From Gymnopilus junonius (lineage: Eukaryota > Basidiomycota > Agaricomycetes > Agaricales > Galerinaceae): 64,000 nucleotides of DNA. The translations under genes and the position numbers were made by a program. The stretch lies in the NCBI GenBank assembly GCA_015501075.1, contig JADNYJ010000105.1, positions 1-64,000 of the forward strand, given 5' to 3'. Below, in pieces: positions 45,327 through 57,500 of the stretch. The notes under the pieces are model-generated. The model was not told where the DNA came from, did not search any database, and worked only from the letters and a program-made list of their open reading frames with translations. Numbering within the stretch: the first letter of the stretch is position 1; every line of letters begins with the position of its first letter.

Positions 45327-45784
45327 CAGTGAGATCCAATTCTAACTCTAGTGGCACTCTTAATAGAACTTTTCTTAAATAGAATGATAAGAAGATTTCA
45401 TACAGAAGAATGATCACGTTGGAGATACCTCCTAGTAGTATTCACCTATCCTTGGACTCATATAACGCTTACTGTTTGTTGTCTTCCCGGGTACTGGATA
45501 CTGGACTGAAACCACTCACATGAATAAATACCTACCCCCCTCGGGAGTCCGAGCTGGCGATACTCAAGGATTCAGATATAAATGAAATATGCATTTCGAA
45601 ATCAAAAAGTCCCAATATGTATAAATTCCACTCATTCCTTAGTTTCAGAACTAACCTCGTCAGATTTCTTTGGTGGTTTCGTAGGCTGCTTGGGTCCCCG
45701 GACTTGAGGATTAACGGGTCCACGCGGGCGAAACCTGGTAGGGAACAGATACCAATGAGCCCCTCGATAAAACGCATTCCTTTA
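45327..45784. other. Intergenic stretch
   Basis: About 460 bp. A minus-strand reading near 45740-45655 (RGPVNPQVRGPKQPTKPPKK) has protein-like composition and might be a further exon of the small gene upstream, but I could not join it. Confidence 0.3.
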
Positions 45785-46053
45785 TCAGATGACGAACGAG
45801 TCTTCGGAAGACCTTCGATGTCGGTTAGCAAGATGTTTGATAACGTGCACGGATTCAACGCTCACTTGGTCTCGGAGGATGCAGGATTCTGATGAGGGAC
45901 AAATGGCTCGACGATCTTGCTGTATCGGGTACGAGTACAGGTGTAATAGGATTGTGTCAGATTTAGTGGGAGAGAGAGGGTGATCCGGAGAGACACATAC
46001 TGGACGGTCCCGACGATGGTGCTCTTTAAAGAATGGGGCTCCTTGGACGTCAT
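45785..46053 (-). CDS. Possible small three-exon protein (44 aa)
   Basis: Exons 46053-46001, 45919-45866 and 45812-45785 join over introns of 81 and 53 nt with good donors (GTATGT, GTGAGC). They give a 44-residue peptide beginning MTSKEPHSLKSTIVGTVHKI and ending in SSEDSFVI. Too short for homology judgement by eye; the two clean introns are the main support. Other last exons are possible. Confidence 0.35.
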
Positions 46054-47734
46054 GATGGACAATTATCCCGATTCTTTAACGATATGACAAGAGATGTGTA
46101 GGAGCAAACTTGGCCGCTCAGTGACTAGATGGTAGTCAAAACTTCAAATTGATGGCCCCTATTGAAATCGAGTTCCCCTTTTAAAGCTTTCCTTTAAGCC
46201 CGGAGGGAAAGGTTTGCAATGCTTGCAAGGTTATTCAAGTGCACACCATCTACAAATACCCGTCAGCAATGCACTCTAGGCCTCAGCCTTCTCTGCGAGC
46301 GTCTAGATTAGAGAAAGGCAGCTGTGCTGCAGTAGCAGAGTAACCAATTCATGGCAGTCAACGTAAGATGGGCGTCTGATAACACGGTGACATGGTCAGC
46401 TGGTTGGTATCAACGTCTTCGGAAGAGCAATAATATCACCTTTTACCCATCCAATCGCCGCCACAACATGTGCCGAGTATCTAATCCCATCGTAGCATCC
46501 ATGAATCCAGGTGAAGGAATCCCAATATAAGCAGTCTGAGGTACAAGTCTTGGGGGTAAGTATAGACCGCCCGAATACCCGTGGGGACTCTGGTAGCCTG
46601 CAATGAGAATTCTCCCAGTGGGAAAGGAAAGAGGTTGGACATAAAAATACCTTCAGGCCTTCTACGTCGTATATAGATGGACACATGACATGATTCCTGT
46701 AAGTCCATCCACAATACGTTCAGAGCTTGGTGGAGATACGCAATCCTGTGAGATAATCTAGCCGAGTCTCTGGCCACGCTAAATTAAAGTAACCCTCCTG
46801 AGGAGCACTCCTCACGGCATTGGCAGGTGTGTCAAAGCTTCTCGACGGACGTGTATACAACGTGAAGTTAGGGTGCACATTGCAGTGGGAGTCAACGTAC
46901 AGCAAACCCAAATCTGTTCCAATAAATTTATGGGGATGTAAAGATGCACGGGATTCAAAACTATAGGATGGAGCGTACCGATGCTTTGCTGGTCTTCTAA
47001 TTAATTGGGTATCAAGTTATCTGTCAGAAGTTCGTGAAATCAAGGTATATCGTTATATCGTAATGTGCTAGAAGGTAGCTAATAAGACCAAGGGGGAACA
47101 TACAGCTTGCATGGCAGTGGCGTAATGATAAGGACGCGATGCATTTGCCGAACCTTAACTTGCCTAGCCTTCACCTTGCCTAGTCAAAGTTCAAGTCATT
47201 GAGGTGCAACGTCAAATGAGGCGATATTAATCTTTGGCTACAGACAAGGCCAAGGCAACGCGCCCGCAATAAGTAAGGGACCAGTTAAAAAAGTGATACA
47301 TAAGGGCCTAATATACCTCTAAGTGTCAGTGGGTGCCTTAACTCTTAGTCGCGTATAAAATAAACAATTACCTGCGACCGGATTTATGTAAGAATTTGAA
47401 TACAGGGTATGTGATTGCGTACATACCGTGGGGCTGTACTTGTAGTCATGTCGCCCAACGTACTTGGGTACGGATCATTGTTCCAACTGGATATGTGCCA
47501 TACTTGAGAGAACAAAACAAGCCGTCCGACATTCGATTCGGGGTCAAAAAGCAGGAAGGCAATAGCCGGTGAAGCACAGCTCGGCGGCGTCGGTGACTGA
47601 CTTACAGCGAACCTCGCTTGCATTCTGGCCTCAACGACAGGGCTGAGTCCGAAGTCGGGCCAAAATTTATTGAGCATTGGGTGAAGAATGATGTTGGTCA
47701 ATTTCAAAGACAGGAGGAACAATCTGGCGATGTT
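46054..47734. other. Unresolved 1.7-kb stretch with minus-strand frames
   Basis: Several minus-strand frames read like protein pieces (HCNVHPNFTLYTRP; SAPQEGYFNLAWPETRLDYL at 46.9-46.7 kb; LNKFWPDFGLSPVVEARMQA at 47.7-47.6 kb) with possible splice sites. They do not assemble into one gene I recognise. It may be a diverged or decaying gene. Confidence 0.3.
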
Positions 47735-48412
47735 TCAATTCCAATACCCGAGATTATATGCCAAATGGGTGTATATTCGGGTCCATATTCTCAATAAATG
47801 ACCTAGAGAATTATTTTGGCGGCTTAGGCTTGGTCGGCTTTTGACCTGACACGGAGCTGACGATCCGACCACGGGAAGCACTGGCATAGAATAGATCTGA
47901 GCATTGGAAAAATCATGTCTAATGGGCAAATGTGATTCGTACGCGTCTTCAAACCGAGGGAAATCATCGTCATCGTCATCGTCATCTTCTTCGCCATCTT
48001 CTTCGCCATCTTCTTCGTCATCTTCACCTTCATCCTCTTCATCATCGGTAATGTGGGGGCCACCAGTTCCTACAGGGTCGGGACAATCAATGGAATGTGA
48101 AAAGGTGTGTCAATCAGGAATAAAATTACAAACATACCAGTTTGACCAAGTGCAGCAGGTGCTGTAGTTGTATCCTCCGAAGAGGAGCCTGCAGCCCCAG
48201 ACAACTTCAAAGGTTCATCATTGTCGGTAGCGCCCACAGTATCCTTGTTTTGAGAAGTACGATTTTCTTGTTCTGGGTTGGCATGACGGTTTCCGTCAGC
48301 TTCCTCCTCTTGCTGGATCCTTATACTATTATGAACGATGAGCCTTTTTTTGGTGGATCAAATAAATTTACTCTGCAATATTTCGGGATCCTTGGTCACC
48401 TTGTGTAGACAT
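47735..48412 (-). CDS. Acidic, disordered hypothetical protein
   Basis: Three exons, 48412-48372, 48319-48138 and 48069-47735, with phases that fit, give about 185 aa. The start reads MSTQGDQGSRNIAE; the middle is polar (NRTSQNKDTVGATDNDE) and includes a 30-residue acidic run of Glu/Asp/Gly. The C-terminal part (FPRFEDAYESHLPIRHDFSN) may be the only folded or binding element. No family is recognised. The acidic run could be a nuclear or histone-binding tract, but that is speculation. Confidence 0.5.
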
Positions 48413-48815
48413 GATGAGTGTTTGGTCCCAAGAATCAGATCGATAAGCCAAGCCCCTGGCTCGACTTTACATTTGTGTTCACTACATGTGATGAGCGTAC
48501 GGGCCGGAACATCGATTCATGCACTGCGAAGGCGGCCTGAAATTCATGATGGTCTACGGCCGTAGGTTGAGAGGGCCTCGTAAAAACCGGTGTTAATTGA
48601 CTCGCTGATAGAGCAAGGAATTCGCCACGGCCCTAGATGCATAGAGGCGATGGGCACTGGATTTTTTACAGCAACAGCAATGCTCCCACGGTACATAGCT
48701 GTGTGTCTATAAATGAAATGATGGTCTTAGCCGGTTACTATTAAAGGTGCTGTTTGACACTGAACTTTTCCCCAGCTCCTTCCCTAGATCTTCTTGTTAG
48801 TCCATTTTCCTCCAA
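48413..48815. promoter_or_regulatory. Divergent space upstream of the acidic gene and WW-C
   Basis: About 400 bp between two divergent starts. No clear motifs; a pyrimidine-rich run (AACTTTTCCCCAGCTCCTTC) lies just upstream of WW-C. Confidence 0.4.
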
Positions 48816-50630
48816 ATGTCGCCCCAGGAATCGAGCAGCAGACCTGTTCTTTCTGGACCGTCCGAACCTCCTTCCCTCTCTGGGTCCTTAAATCCTATCT
48901 TACCCCAACTCACTGGCCGATATGACGTGACAAAGAAGTGGATACTATTGTCAAGTAAATTAGATTTGTTGCTGATTTATTATATTTTTGCAGAGTGCAG
49001 CGCTCGCATACTATTGTTCAACCTGGAATGTTTCTTTCGACCCGGGATGCCTCGTGAGTGATTTTTCAGTTGCTTAGCTGTAGCCTCATGTGCTGAGATT
49101 TTGCCTCAACAGACCCACGTACCTGCCACCGCATTGGTCCGCTGTCACACACCCAGAGGGCAACATCTACTTCTATCGCAATGTTGGCCTGCGGGTGGTG
49201 ACAAATTCGTACATGTATACCCCAGAAATCGGCGAGAAGACATGCGCCTGGGCTACAGAAGCCGAGAGACAGGCTACAAATAGAGGATTTCCTCTGACGG
49301 ACAGTATTGAGCTCTACCTGCAGGTAGACGACGAGGGCTGCAATTATTACTTCATTGATCGTGTCACTCAGACGGTCTTCTGGTTAGACGAGTATGATAC
49401 GTCAGAACTCGGACTCCATCCAGTTGTTTCGCCATCTCACTTGAGTAAGTTGGTTTTACACCTGCTGGAAATATTTAAATATTCTTTCTAACAAAATTTT
49501 CCATAGAATGGGTTCTGGAAGCCCAGTTCTGGTCTCATATTGAGAACTTTTCAATGCACTTCGGAGGATTATCGCGAAAGTCGCTCGAAGATCTCATTCT
49601 TATCTTTTCACATGCTGTGGCAGGTCAGTTCGCTTGGATCTCTGCATTTCAGCAAGTGCTAACGAACACGTTTCAGATACCCTAACTTCAGCAGTATCAA
49701 CATTTCCGTATGACGGACCGACATGCGAAAAATTTCTTAATCTCTTATTGTCCTCCCGTGACCGCATTCATGACGGCCATACTGTTACGTTTGTCGCACG
49801 GCTTTGGAGCATCATAGGTAAGTTTTCAAGAGAAATATGCATCGGAAACAACTATCTTACCTTCCCGGTAGTCTATAATAGATACGAAACTCACTATGGC
49901 CAAGAACAATCCCGACTTTCCCGGGATTCCTCGATCCTAGTAAACGAGGACTCGGAAACCCAGTGGACGAGACCTGTCCTCTCATGGCTGTCGTTCGGCT
50001 CCTCGGATTCTTACTTGAAGTGTCTCGATGATCTCTTCGTGGACCAATTCGTTTACGGAAGTGATTGGGACAATTTTATGACACAGTGCGTTAAAGGCTG
50101 GCAACAATGTACCATTGCCTCGATGGGTTTGCTTCTGTGAGTGTTTCATTTTCTCTTTCCAGCCGAAAAACAATCACTCACTCTTACTTCGATTTAGTCT
50201 GCATATTTTCTGTTTTTTCCTCCCTGTATCATCAGTTCTTGCTTTCATCTCCGCTTCTCTCTGTAGCATTAGTTTTTTGGCCTCTATCCTTCTTATTCAT
50301 CGCCACGAGGGGATTTCTACAAGCGGCGCTGACCGTGCCTTCGATTACCTGTATACTGTCAGCTCGCCGCGTTTCAAGTTCCAAGGTGTCGCACTTGCCT
50401 TCTCGCTCCCAAAAGCAGTATTCCTCTGGTCGATCCTCGTCTTCTTTTCCCAATGGGCCATCCTCCTCTGCCACTACATCTCTTTCAAATATGCTGCTGT
50501 TTGCGTCGCCGCTGTCGTTTCTGTATTCCTTGCTTTCCAGCTCACGACCTCCAGCATTCAATTTCGCAAACCATCGTTCTGGTCATTAAAGTCCAAGCCA
50601 TCAGAGAAGGATGAGGCCTCCATGGTGTAG
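48816..50630 (+). CDS. WW-domain multi-pass membrane protein, copy C
   Basis: A multi-exon gene starting MSPQESSSRPVLSGPSEPPS. The N-terminus is much shorter than in copies A and B and lacks the NGE..SLD motif. The WW-like motif is YLPPHWSAVTHPEGNIYFYR, followed by VGLRVVTNSYMYTPE and a second motif CNYYFIDRVTQTVFWLDEYD. The helical domain includes MHFGGLSRKSLEDLILIFSH and WTRPVLSWLSFGSSDSYLKC. The C-terminal membrane part differs from A/B: SILLIHRHEG, RFKFQGVALAFSLPKAVFLW, IL-VFFSQWAILLC and FKYAAVCVAAVVSVFLAF. It therefore represents a second subfamily of the same architecture. Ends with DEASMV. Confidence 0.75.
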
Positions 50631-51953
50631 ACCCGAAGAGGGTGTCCAGGACTATTGGTCAAAACGAAGTTGATCACCACATGGCATGGCAGGCCAGAAG
50701 GGCGGAAATTTACCTGCACATCAGTGCAGGTCTGTCGACGCCGCGTTATCGACTCCTCTCTTATCATTATCATTCAAGGGAGGCCCGGGAGCCTAGGCGC
50801 ATGGCTTTGTGGTCCAGTGTATCAACCAGCACCCTGTTGGTTTTGCTATTAGTTCTAGAAGTTGTATCAAATAGTTTCAAAGTAAATGTACATAGATTGG
50901 TAGCTATGGAAGTTAAAGCAATAAACGGAGAATCTTGTAGTCTCTTGGTGTTTAAATTGGTTGGCAGCAGCTAAGGTCATTTTCTTGTCTTGCATACTGT
51001 AAGTGCCTGAAACATATATTCTGTTAGATGAACTCCTGACCTCATGCATTAGGGACTCTGAACAGTGCCAGTATGGTGAGTTTGTCCACATGTACAAACT
51101 GACTCCAACAGACCCCACCTTCCACTTTCAGTTGGTTGCCTCGTACGATGGCAGTGCACACAACCCGAGAGCCATGTGCGGATCCGGGGCGCCTGTCATA
51201 CGTTCGGACAGAATGCTACGGTCTCCGATGTCAAGTTACTTGCTGTTACTTGCTCCATGGATTGAGCTGTACTCCTCCCCGAATGCTGTGCTCAACTATA
51301 CGCCCCCGTTCAGTGGGCTTCTCCGGCCATGTATGTATGTCACTACTAATCAATATGCCTAACTCATACTCGTCGATCGTACATTACCGCCTTGCCTGAC
51401 TGCGGACGCCTTGGACTCCAGCACCAGGCTATGCACAGTGCACTGCCCACTCCGCAAGAGTGTCATGTGCACTGCGCGCACCCGCCAGCTACGGTTGATC
51501 GTTGGTTGGCGCCTTCCGACGCGCAGAAGTGTCGGGCATTATTATGCGTCACTTTGCGATGTTATGAATCACCAAATGCCAATGAATTAACTGGCTGTAC
51601 GATGCCAATGGATAATTTTCTTCGAAAACCCCGAATAAACCCGGGAGGTATGCTGCTAATCCTATAAGCTATACGGTAATCCGGACCTTGCTTCAATGAA
51701 AAAGAATGGAAGTAAAATTTTATCTGCCAAAGCTTTATTTTATGACGTGGAATCCTACAAACTTCAACATTGTAAAGACAGTATGAATGCAGCTGATCTA
51801 GTCGACTTGCATTCTAAGTGTGGTCCATTTAGAAAATAGTTGACAGGACTAAGTATTAATGAAGATTGTACTCTAAAATTTCAGAGCTGGACGCACCGCC
51901 TCTCATGTTTATTATTCTTCTTCGACCTGTAGAACATTGGACTCACTCGGTTT
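50631..51953. other. 1.3-kb gene-free stretch with a hairpin
   Basis: No supported gene. A 7-bp-stem hairpin (CCTGCAC, ATCA, GTGCAGG) is at 50713-50730. The plus frames at 50.6-51.7 kb are short and lack domains. Confidence 0.45.
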
Positions 51954-52199
51954 CTACACCGTAATGAACTGGCAGCGAAATTCCCGACGAGTCCCCGAAA
52001 ATTTGACGTCTGCATCAGCACGCACACTCTGGGCGAAGTAGACCAATAAGTGACGAACAGCCCGAAGTAGTGAGCTTGCAGCAGAGCCTGAAGCATGTGC
52101 ACACACATCCGAGGTTTCCACAGTAAAAAGTTTCTTGTGAGCATTTGGCGAAGTCGTAGAGAGGGATAAGGGATGCATAACGAATGTTAACGAAAGCAT
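51954..52199 (-). CDS. Possible small protein downstream of the FEN1-like gene
   Basis: An 81-residue frame from an ATG at 52199 reads MLSLTFVMHPLSLSTTSPNA, then SDVCAHASGSAASSLLRAVR and SVRADADVKFSGTRREFRCQ. The composition is protein-like, and the open frame extends upstream into the 3' end of the nuclease gene in another frame. It may be a separate small gene or the last exon of an alternative transcript. No family recognised. Confidence 0.3.
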   Translation of the reverse strand: MLSLTFVMHPLSLSTTSPNAHKKLFTVETSDVCAHASGSAASSLLRAVRHLLVYFAQSVRADADVKFSGTRREFRCQFITV

Positions 52200-52218
52200 C
52201 TTCTCGAGGCTAGGAAGC

Positions 52219-54228
52219 TCATGGAGAATCGTCGAAGTAGTTGCCGCCAAGGAAGGTTTCATATGCTGCGTCGTAGTTCCAATTTTCTTCCTCCAGAGCA
52301 GAGACTAAACCGTAGGTGCTCAAAATTTCTTCAACGGCTTCATCGTTCTTGTCAATGGCTCGGAGAGATTCAACGGGAGGTAGTGGTGGGGGGGTGGTAA
52401 AAAGTTGCCTGGCAATATTTACCCGGGCGAGATAGGCCTCAGCATCTCCAAGAGCATATCTAGGTTCATTTTGGATGGCTTCTAGGATGCACTCGATGCT
52501 TCCGTACTTTTTGATAAACTTGTAAGCGGTCACAGGCCCGAGATTTCTGATACGGTCCGTAAAGTCAGTACCCATTAGCAGTGCCAAATCAACATAGGCA
52601 GCTTGAGTCAACCCTAGGGAAATCCGTATATCTGGCCCCGAAACTAATGCAAGTGGTTCATAGGGAGATGTGACATTCTTCAGTAGAGGAACTCCGTAAA
52701 CTAAGACATCCTGCGAAAACGTAAATGAGTATTTGAGGCGTGTCCCAATATTAGACACAACAACTTACAGTGTCTTCGCTCCCGACAAAATCGGCATGAC
52801 CTTCTAAGACCATGGCAGAAGCAAGGCCTTCAGCTTCAACCGCGCCAGTGGCCTCGATGCAAGGAATCCCCATGGCTCGAAGAATGTCCATAGATTGGTC
52901 GTAGGTTGTCTTTTGCGGCTTATTAACGCGTCGGTCAAAGGATGAAAACAGTACTTGACTCCTCCGAACCAGGTCGGTAAGATAATTTTCTGCTATTTGC
53001 CGAAGATCAGGGGTTGGAAATGCCAATGACTTGGCCAACTTGCTCCAAAGTTCTTCTTCTTCCATGGCTAGATTATGCTGGTTTTTGGTCACTTCATTCT
53101 GTTTATCTTCAATGACAGCGTCGGGTGGCTCAGTGAGTTGTGCCGTCGCTCGATCGACCCATACAAATTTGGCTACAGAGGCTTTGTGGCCGAGATACAG
53201 ATCCCTGAATTGAGCGGCGAGTTTGTTCGGTGATGGAGGCAGATAAGAACGTGGAAGTTGCGAGATGTCGAGTGGAGCTAAAGAACCTTCATCTCCTACT
53301 GTTAAAGGCGTTTCCTCTTCAGCTTGTTCGACAATGGCAGGTATTTCAACAAGAACCGGTTTTTCAACGACTGCAACAGCCGGTCCTTCAACAACGGTAG
53401 TTTCTTCTTCAACAACAGGTTCTTCAACAACAGACGGCTCTTCAACAACAGATGGTTCTTCAACAACAGATGGTTCTTCAACAACGGTAGGTTCTTCAAC
53501 AACAACAGGCTCTTCAACAACGGCAGGTCCTTCAACAACAACCGGTTCCTCGACGACGGCATGTTCTTCGACAACGGCAGGTCCTTCTTCACCGAGATCA
53601 GGTTCAACAAATTTTGAAGTATCTTCCTCGGGCAGTGGGGATTCCTGAAGAGCTTTAGTGAATTCTTGTTTGTCTTGCAGGGTTAATCCCTGATAAAGAT
53701 CAAGGTCCTCCTTCAACTGGTAGAGACGTTGGAAACGCTCTTTTTCAATGGAACTACGCGCCACTGCCGTGAGCCGCAGTGCCGTTCTTCGTTGAACCTA
53801 AGTATCATTGAACGAGCATGAGAGACGTCGATAGATTGTATACACAAACTCGAGCATACTTCTTGAGCTTTGGCAGCACTGCGTTCCTTTCCATCGAATA
53901 CGCAGATAGCAGAGACGTCATTTTCACGCAGTTCCCTTGCTAATTTGTACCATCCCAAGACGTGCCTATACGGGTGGTCCAGTCGCGCAAAATGGAACCT
54001 CTGAGTAATAAGGGTTCCGTCACTGAATAAAAAGCGTCCAGAAATCGTTCCAAGCATATAAGATGATGGCGTACAGAACAACCCTTTTTCCTCCAAGGGA
54101 CCGGAACCGACGAGGTAGTTTTGTCAAGACATCTGGACTTTGAACGCGTTAGATCGTGTCTCTGAATTCAGCGAAAAACCACGGTACCAGTATCGTTCAA
54201 GAAATGGATTGATTCCCTTCACTCCCAT
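52219..54228 (-). CDS. FEN1/XPG-family nuclease with a repetitive linker
   Basis: Five exons, 54228-54188, 54137-54075, 54022-53860, 53797-52769 and 52710-52219, give 595 aa. The N-domain starts MGVKGINPFLERYC and includes KRVVLDGTLITQRFHFA and ICVFDGKERSAAKAQE (acidic residues Asp36 and Asp78). The I-domain has GIPCIEATGAVEAEG (Glu410, Glu412) and GSEDTDVLVYG (Asp431, Asp433). The helix-turn-helix region is LLMGTDFTD...GPVTAYKFIKKYGSIE (Asp481). All seven acidic positions expected of a flap/5' nuclease are present, so activity is plausible. Between N and I domains lie about 250 residues, of which 161-247 are repeats of VVEEP type. The family relative may be mitochondrial or nuclear; no clear targeting signal is seen. 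Confidence 0.88.
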
Positions 54229-54523
54229 ATGTACCAGGGAGTTTGAGACCCAAGAATGAGAAGGAACTTGGAGGTGAAGTTCAAGTTACAGGTTGAAATT
54301 CCGAACAGGCATGTGACTGCGTTCGGACTAAGTACTTACAATATTGACTTGGGAGTAAGTAATCAGTGGCACTCACATACATGTTGTCAAGAATATTGTT
54401 CGTTTACGATCAAGTAGACCGCCTTGGGGGAAAGAAGTAAAAAAGAAAGTCGATTTTCGGCGTAAATATGTACAATCCTCCAAGTGAAACTCTAAACTAC
54501 GAGTAGGTCAATCGCATCCCACA
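54229..54523. other. Spacer between COPA stop and nuclease start
   Basis: About 295 bp, same-strand arrangement. No signal can be stated with confidence. Confidence 0.4.
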
Positions 54524-57500
54524 CTACCACGAAGCAGGCAGACCAGATGCTGGAGCACCAATCTCCGTCACCTCTGTGAGAGGGTCCAAGGTGCCCTTGA
54601 ATTGAGGCAGGTATGCCGCATCGGTATATGGGTCGTGGACGGATGGTGAGCCTTTGTATATCGGCGTGAAGGTGACCGCGCAAATTTCGAATGGGCTGAA
54701 CTCGTCATATGAGATCTCCACTGCATTTCGTGGGTTGCGGTCACCAGCTGCTATACGTTGTTTCGCCTATGGAAATATATTATGAGCAATCAGAAAGGGT
54801 ACTGAGAAAATTTTACTATACCTGGGTGGCGATTTTGGGGTCTGGCTTCAATTCCAGCAAACGCTTAGCAAATCTCGCAGCATGTGCTTGGTTGTTGGCT
54901 TTGGAAAACGCGCCAATCGCACTTCTCAGCGCAATTTGCAAGTGTGGGGGTTGGAGTTGGCATTGTGTAAAGTAGGCAGCCAGCTCAAGGTTGCGTGCCA
55001 CATTGTCGGGCTCCTGTTCCACGACGCGTCTTCGTTCCAATTCAATTAAGACGCCAAGCAGGTATTCTCTGGCAGCTGTAACAGTGTCTCTCCACTGCAA
55101 AAAAAGATGCGTTAGCATGGGCATAGAGAGACTTCAAAATTACTGACCTGCTTGGCTTCCTCATCCGAGGAAAGAACTACCAACAACAGAGCTTGCAAGA
55201 CAGATCGGAAAGTATCACGAGCCTCAGCAAGCTTATTGCCAGACACCAGACGGTATCCATCCGTGAGCTCAGCCCGGATCGATTGAAGTGAACGCGCAGC
55301 GACAGGCAAGACACGACTAGGTGACGTCTCTCCTGCATTACGACGAACATGAAGCTTTAAAGGTGGCAACGACGCATATGGAGAAAGGTAGACGTGTGAT
55401 GACCGGTATATTGACAAGAACAGAGGCCTGAGAGGTTCAAAGTTGACCACCCCAAATTGGCGGTTGAGAAGCTGGAAAAATTGACATCAAAAAACTTTGA
55501 CAAAAACCAAATGAACTTAGACAACAGAAAACTCACCTGCATTGCTGTCTCAAACGAACCCGCAGCAACATGGTCCACAGCTGCTGGTGAATTCCTAACC
55601 CAAAGGTCAGTTTCACTCGGACCAGGGGTGGCACCAGCACCCAATTCCTCCTCAACTTCCGCTACACCCTCTTCACCCTCGACAGCAGATTGGAACTCTC
55701 CGCCATCAGCATCCAGCTCCCAACCACCATCTTCAGGGCTGATTTCATCTTGTAGTTCTTCCTCTTTGGCCCAGGCATCCAACGCTGAGTGTCCAGCAGT
55801 AGCATCGCCGTTGACATACGAAGGTTCGACTCCCCCTTCCAATTGACCACTGGCCAGTGCCTTGTCGAAGAAGTTCTCGCCTGTTGATAAAGAGGGCCAT
55901 AGGAGATCTGTGGTTGGCGTGATAATAGGTGGGGGTTTCAAAGTGGAGGCCGGGAATGTTGGCACATCGTCAACATCGGCCTCAGTCAGACCAGCAGCCT
56001 CTAATATCTCATTTGCGAGATCATCCAGGCCATTGGTCTTAGCAGTCAGATAGGCCAGAGGGTCTGGTATGTGGCTTAGCTATATAAAAGCTTCTAAATA
56101 ACGAGGTGGCACTCACGAAGACCGACATCTCTGAGCACGGATATTCTTCCTTCCACATCTCCTGCGTACAAAGCATTATGGAAGCGAGACATAGGATCGC
56201 CTCGAGCATCGGCAATCTTTTGCATTTTCGTGAGCTTGTCTTGACTACCAGTGGCCAGGTACAAGAAGGAAAGCTTGTCAAAGTTCTTGGTTTGCTGATA
56301 AGCCTTCTCGACGACCTGTTAAGACAGTATATATTATTTTCCTTTCTAAATCTGGTGCTCATAATGGCTTACCTTATGATTACCTTGCTTCAACGCCTGT
56401 TGCGCGAGCCTCTCCCAGCATTCCGGACGGTTGATCGTCTTAGCAGTCTCCATCGCAACATCAAGATTTCCACACTCAATGGCGAGCTCAAATCGAGTGT
56501 TAGTATCTTGTACGAAGTGCAGAGCAATCTAAGAAACTTGTCAAGACCAAACAAAACAACCAGATTAATGGTAATGACCAACCTCTGGGAAACCTTTCTG
56601 CTGCAGGTAGGCTATGATGCTTTGCCCAAGGAGCGTCGAAGTCTTGATGATGTACAACATCTCTTCATAGTTATTCCTGAGCAAAGCTAATTTGAACCTG
56701 TACTCTGTAGGGTCAAAGGTGATTGTACGTGGCCGCCCAGAGCGATCGAGACAGTGTGCTGTTTTGCCCTTGATGCGCGTCAGATACACAGGGTTGTCCA
56801 AGGTGCAAATAACACCGTGATCGCTGGAGGCACCATAATGAGACAAAGCATAAGATAACTGACGATAAAACCTACCCTTGCGATAAACAGTACTTAACAT
56901 GGTTCAATGTAGAGTAGATGAACACCCCTGCGTCATCCCAAGCACCCGACTTGATACGGATGGTCTCATGGATCAAACTATGCTGCGAGAAATTCTTGTT
57001 TGCAATAGTGATGGCTAAGGTCCAAGCATATGAGTTTCATGCTGGCAGTGAAACTAACCAACGTACTGTGTTTGCTCATCAAAGCAACCAAAGACGAATC
57101 GTTACTCCAAACGACATATTTGACCGGAGGGCTGCTGATCTCTGCAACTGTCTTTTGTTGTTGAATGTCATAAAGAACGACGGCAGTAGGTGAGCTTAAG
57201 ATTAAGCATGCAGTTCCTCCATAGAAAATCTCATTGGTTTGAACAGGTGGTTTAATAGACTTGACGACAGAGTTTGAGAGGTCGCGAACTTCAATGAGCT
57301 AAGAGAAAAAGAGTTAGTTACTGCACTTGAAAGAACTACAGACTCAGTTGGCTTACCTGTGATGCCTTGTTGAGAACAGCAAACCTGTTCCTCGCAACAA
57401 AAATAGCACTCTGGCCGTTTCCTTTCTTGCCATCAACACTCGAATCCTTCAACTCGCCTTGAGCTTGTTGGGGAAGGTTGGAAAGCTCATATATGCCATT

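Noticed and set aside
47904..48167. Plus-strand poly-Ser frame
   Set aside because: Complement of the Glu/Asp run in the acidic gene at 47735-48412.
53265..53648. Plus-strand Ser/Thr repeat frame that looks like a cell-wall mucin
   Set aside because: It is the complement of the VVEEP repeat of the FEN1-like nuclease; the minus strand carries the real catalytic domains on both sides.
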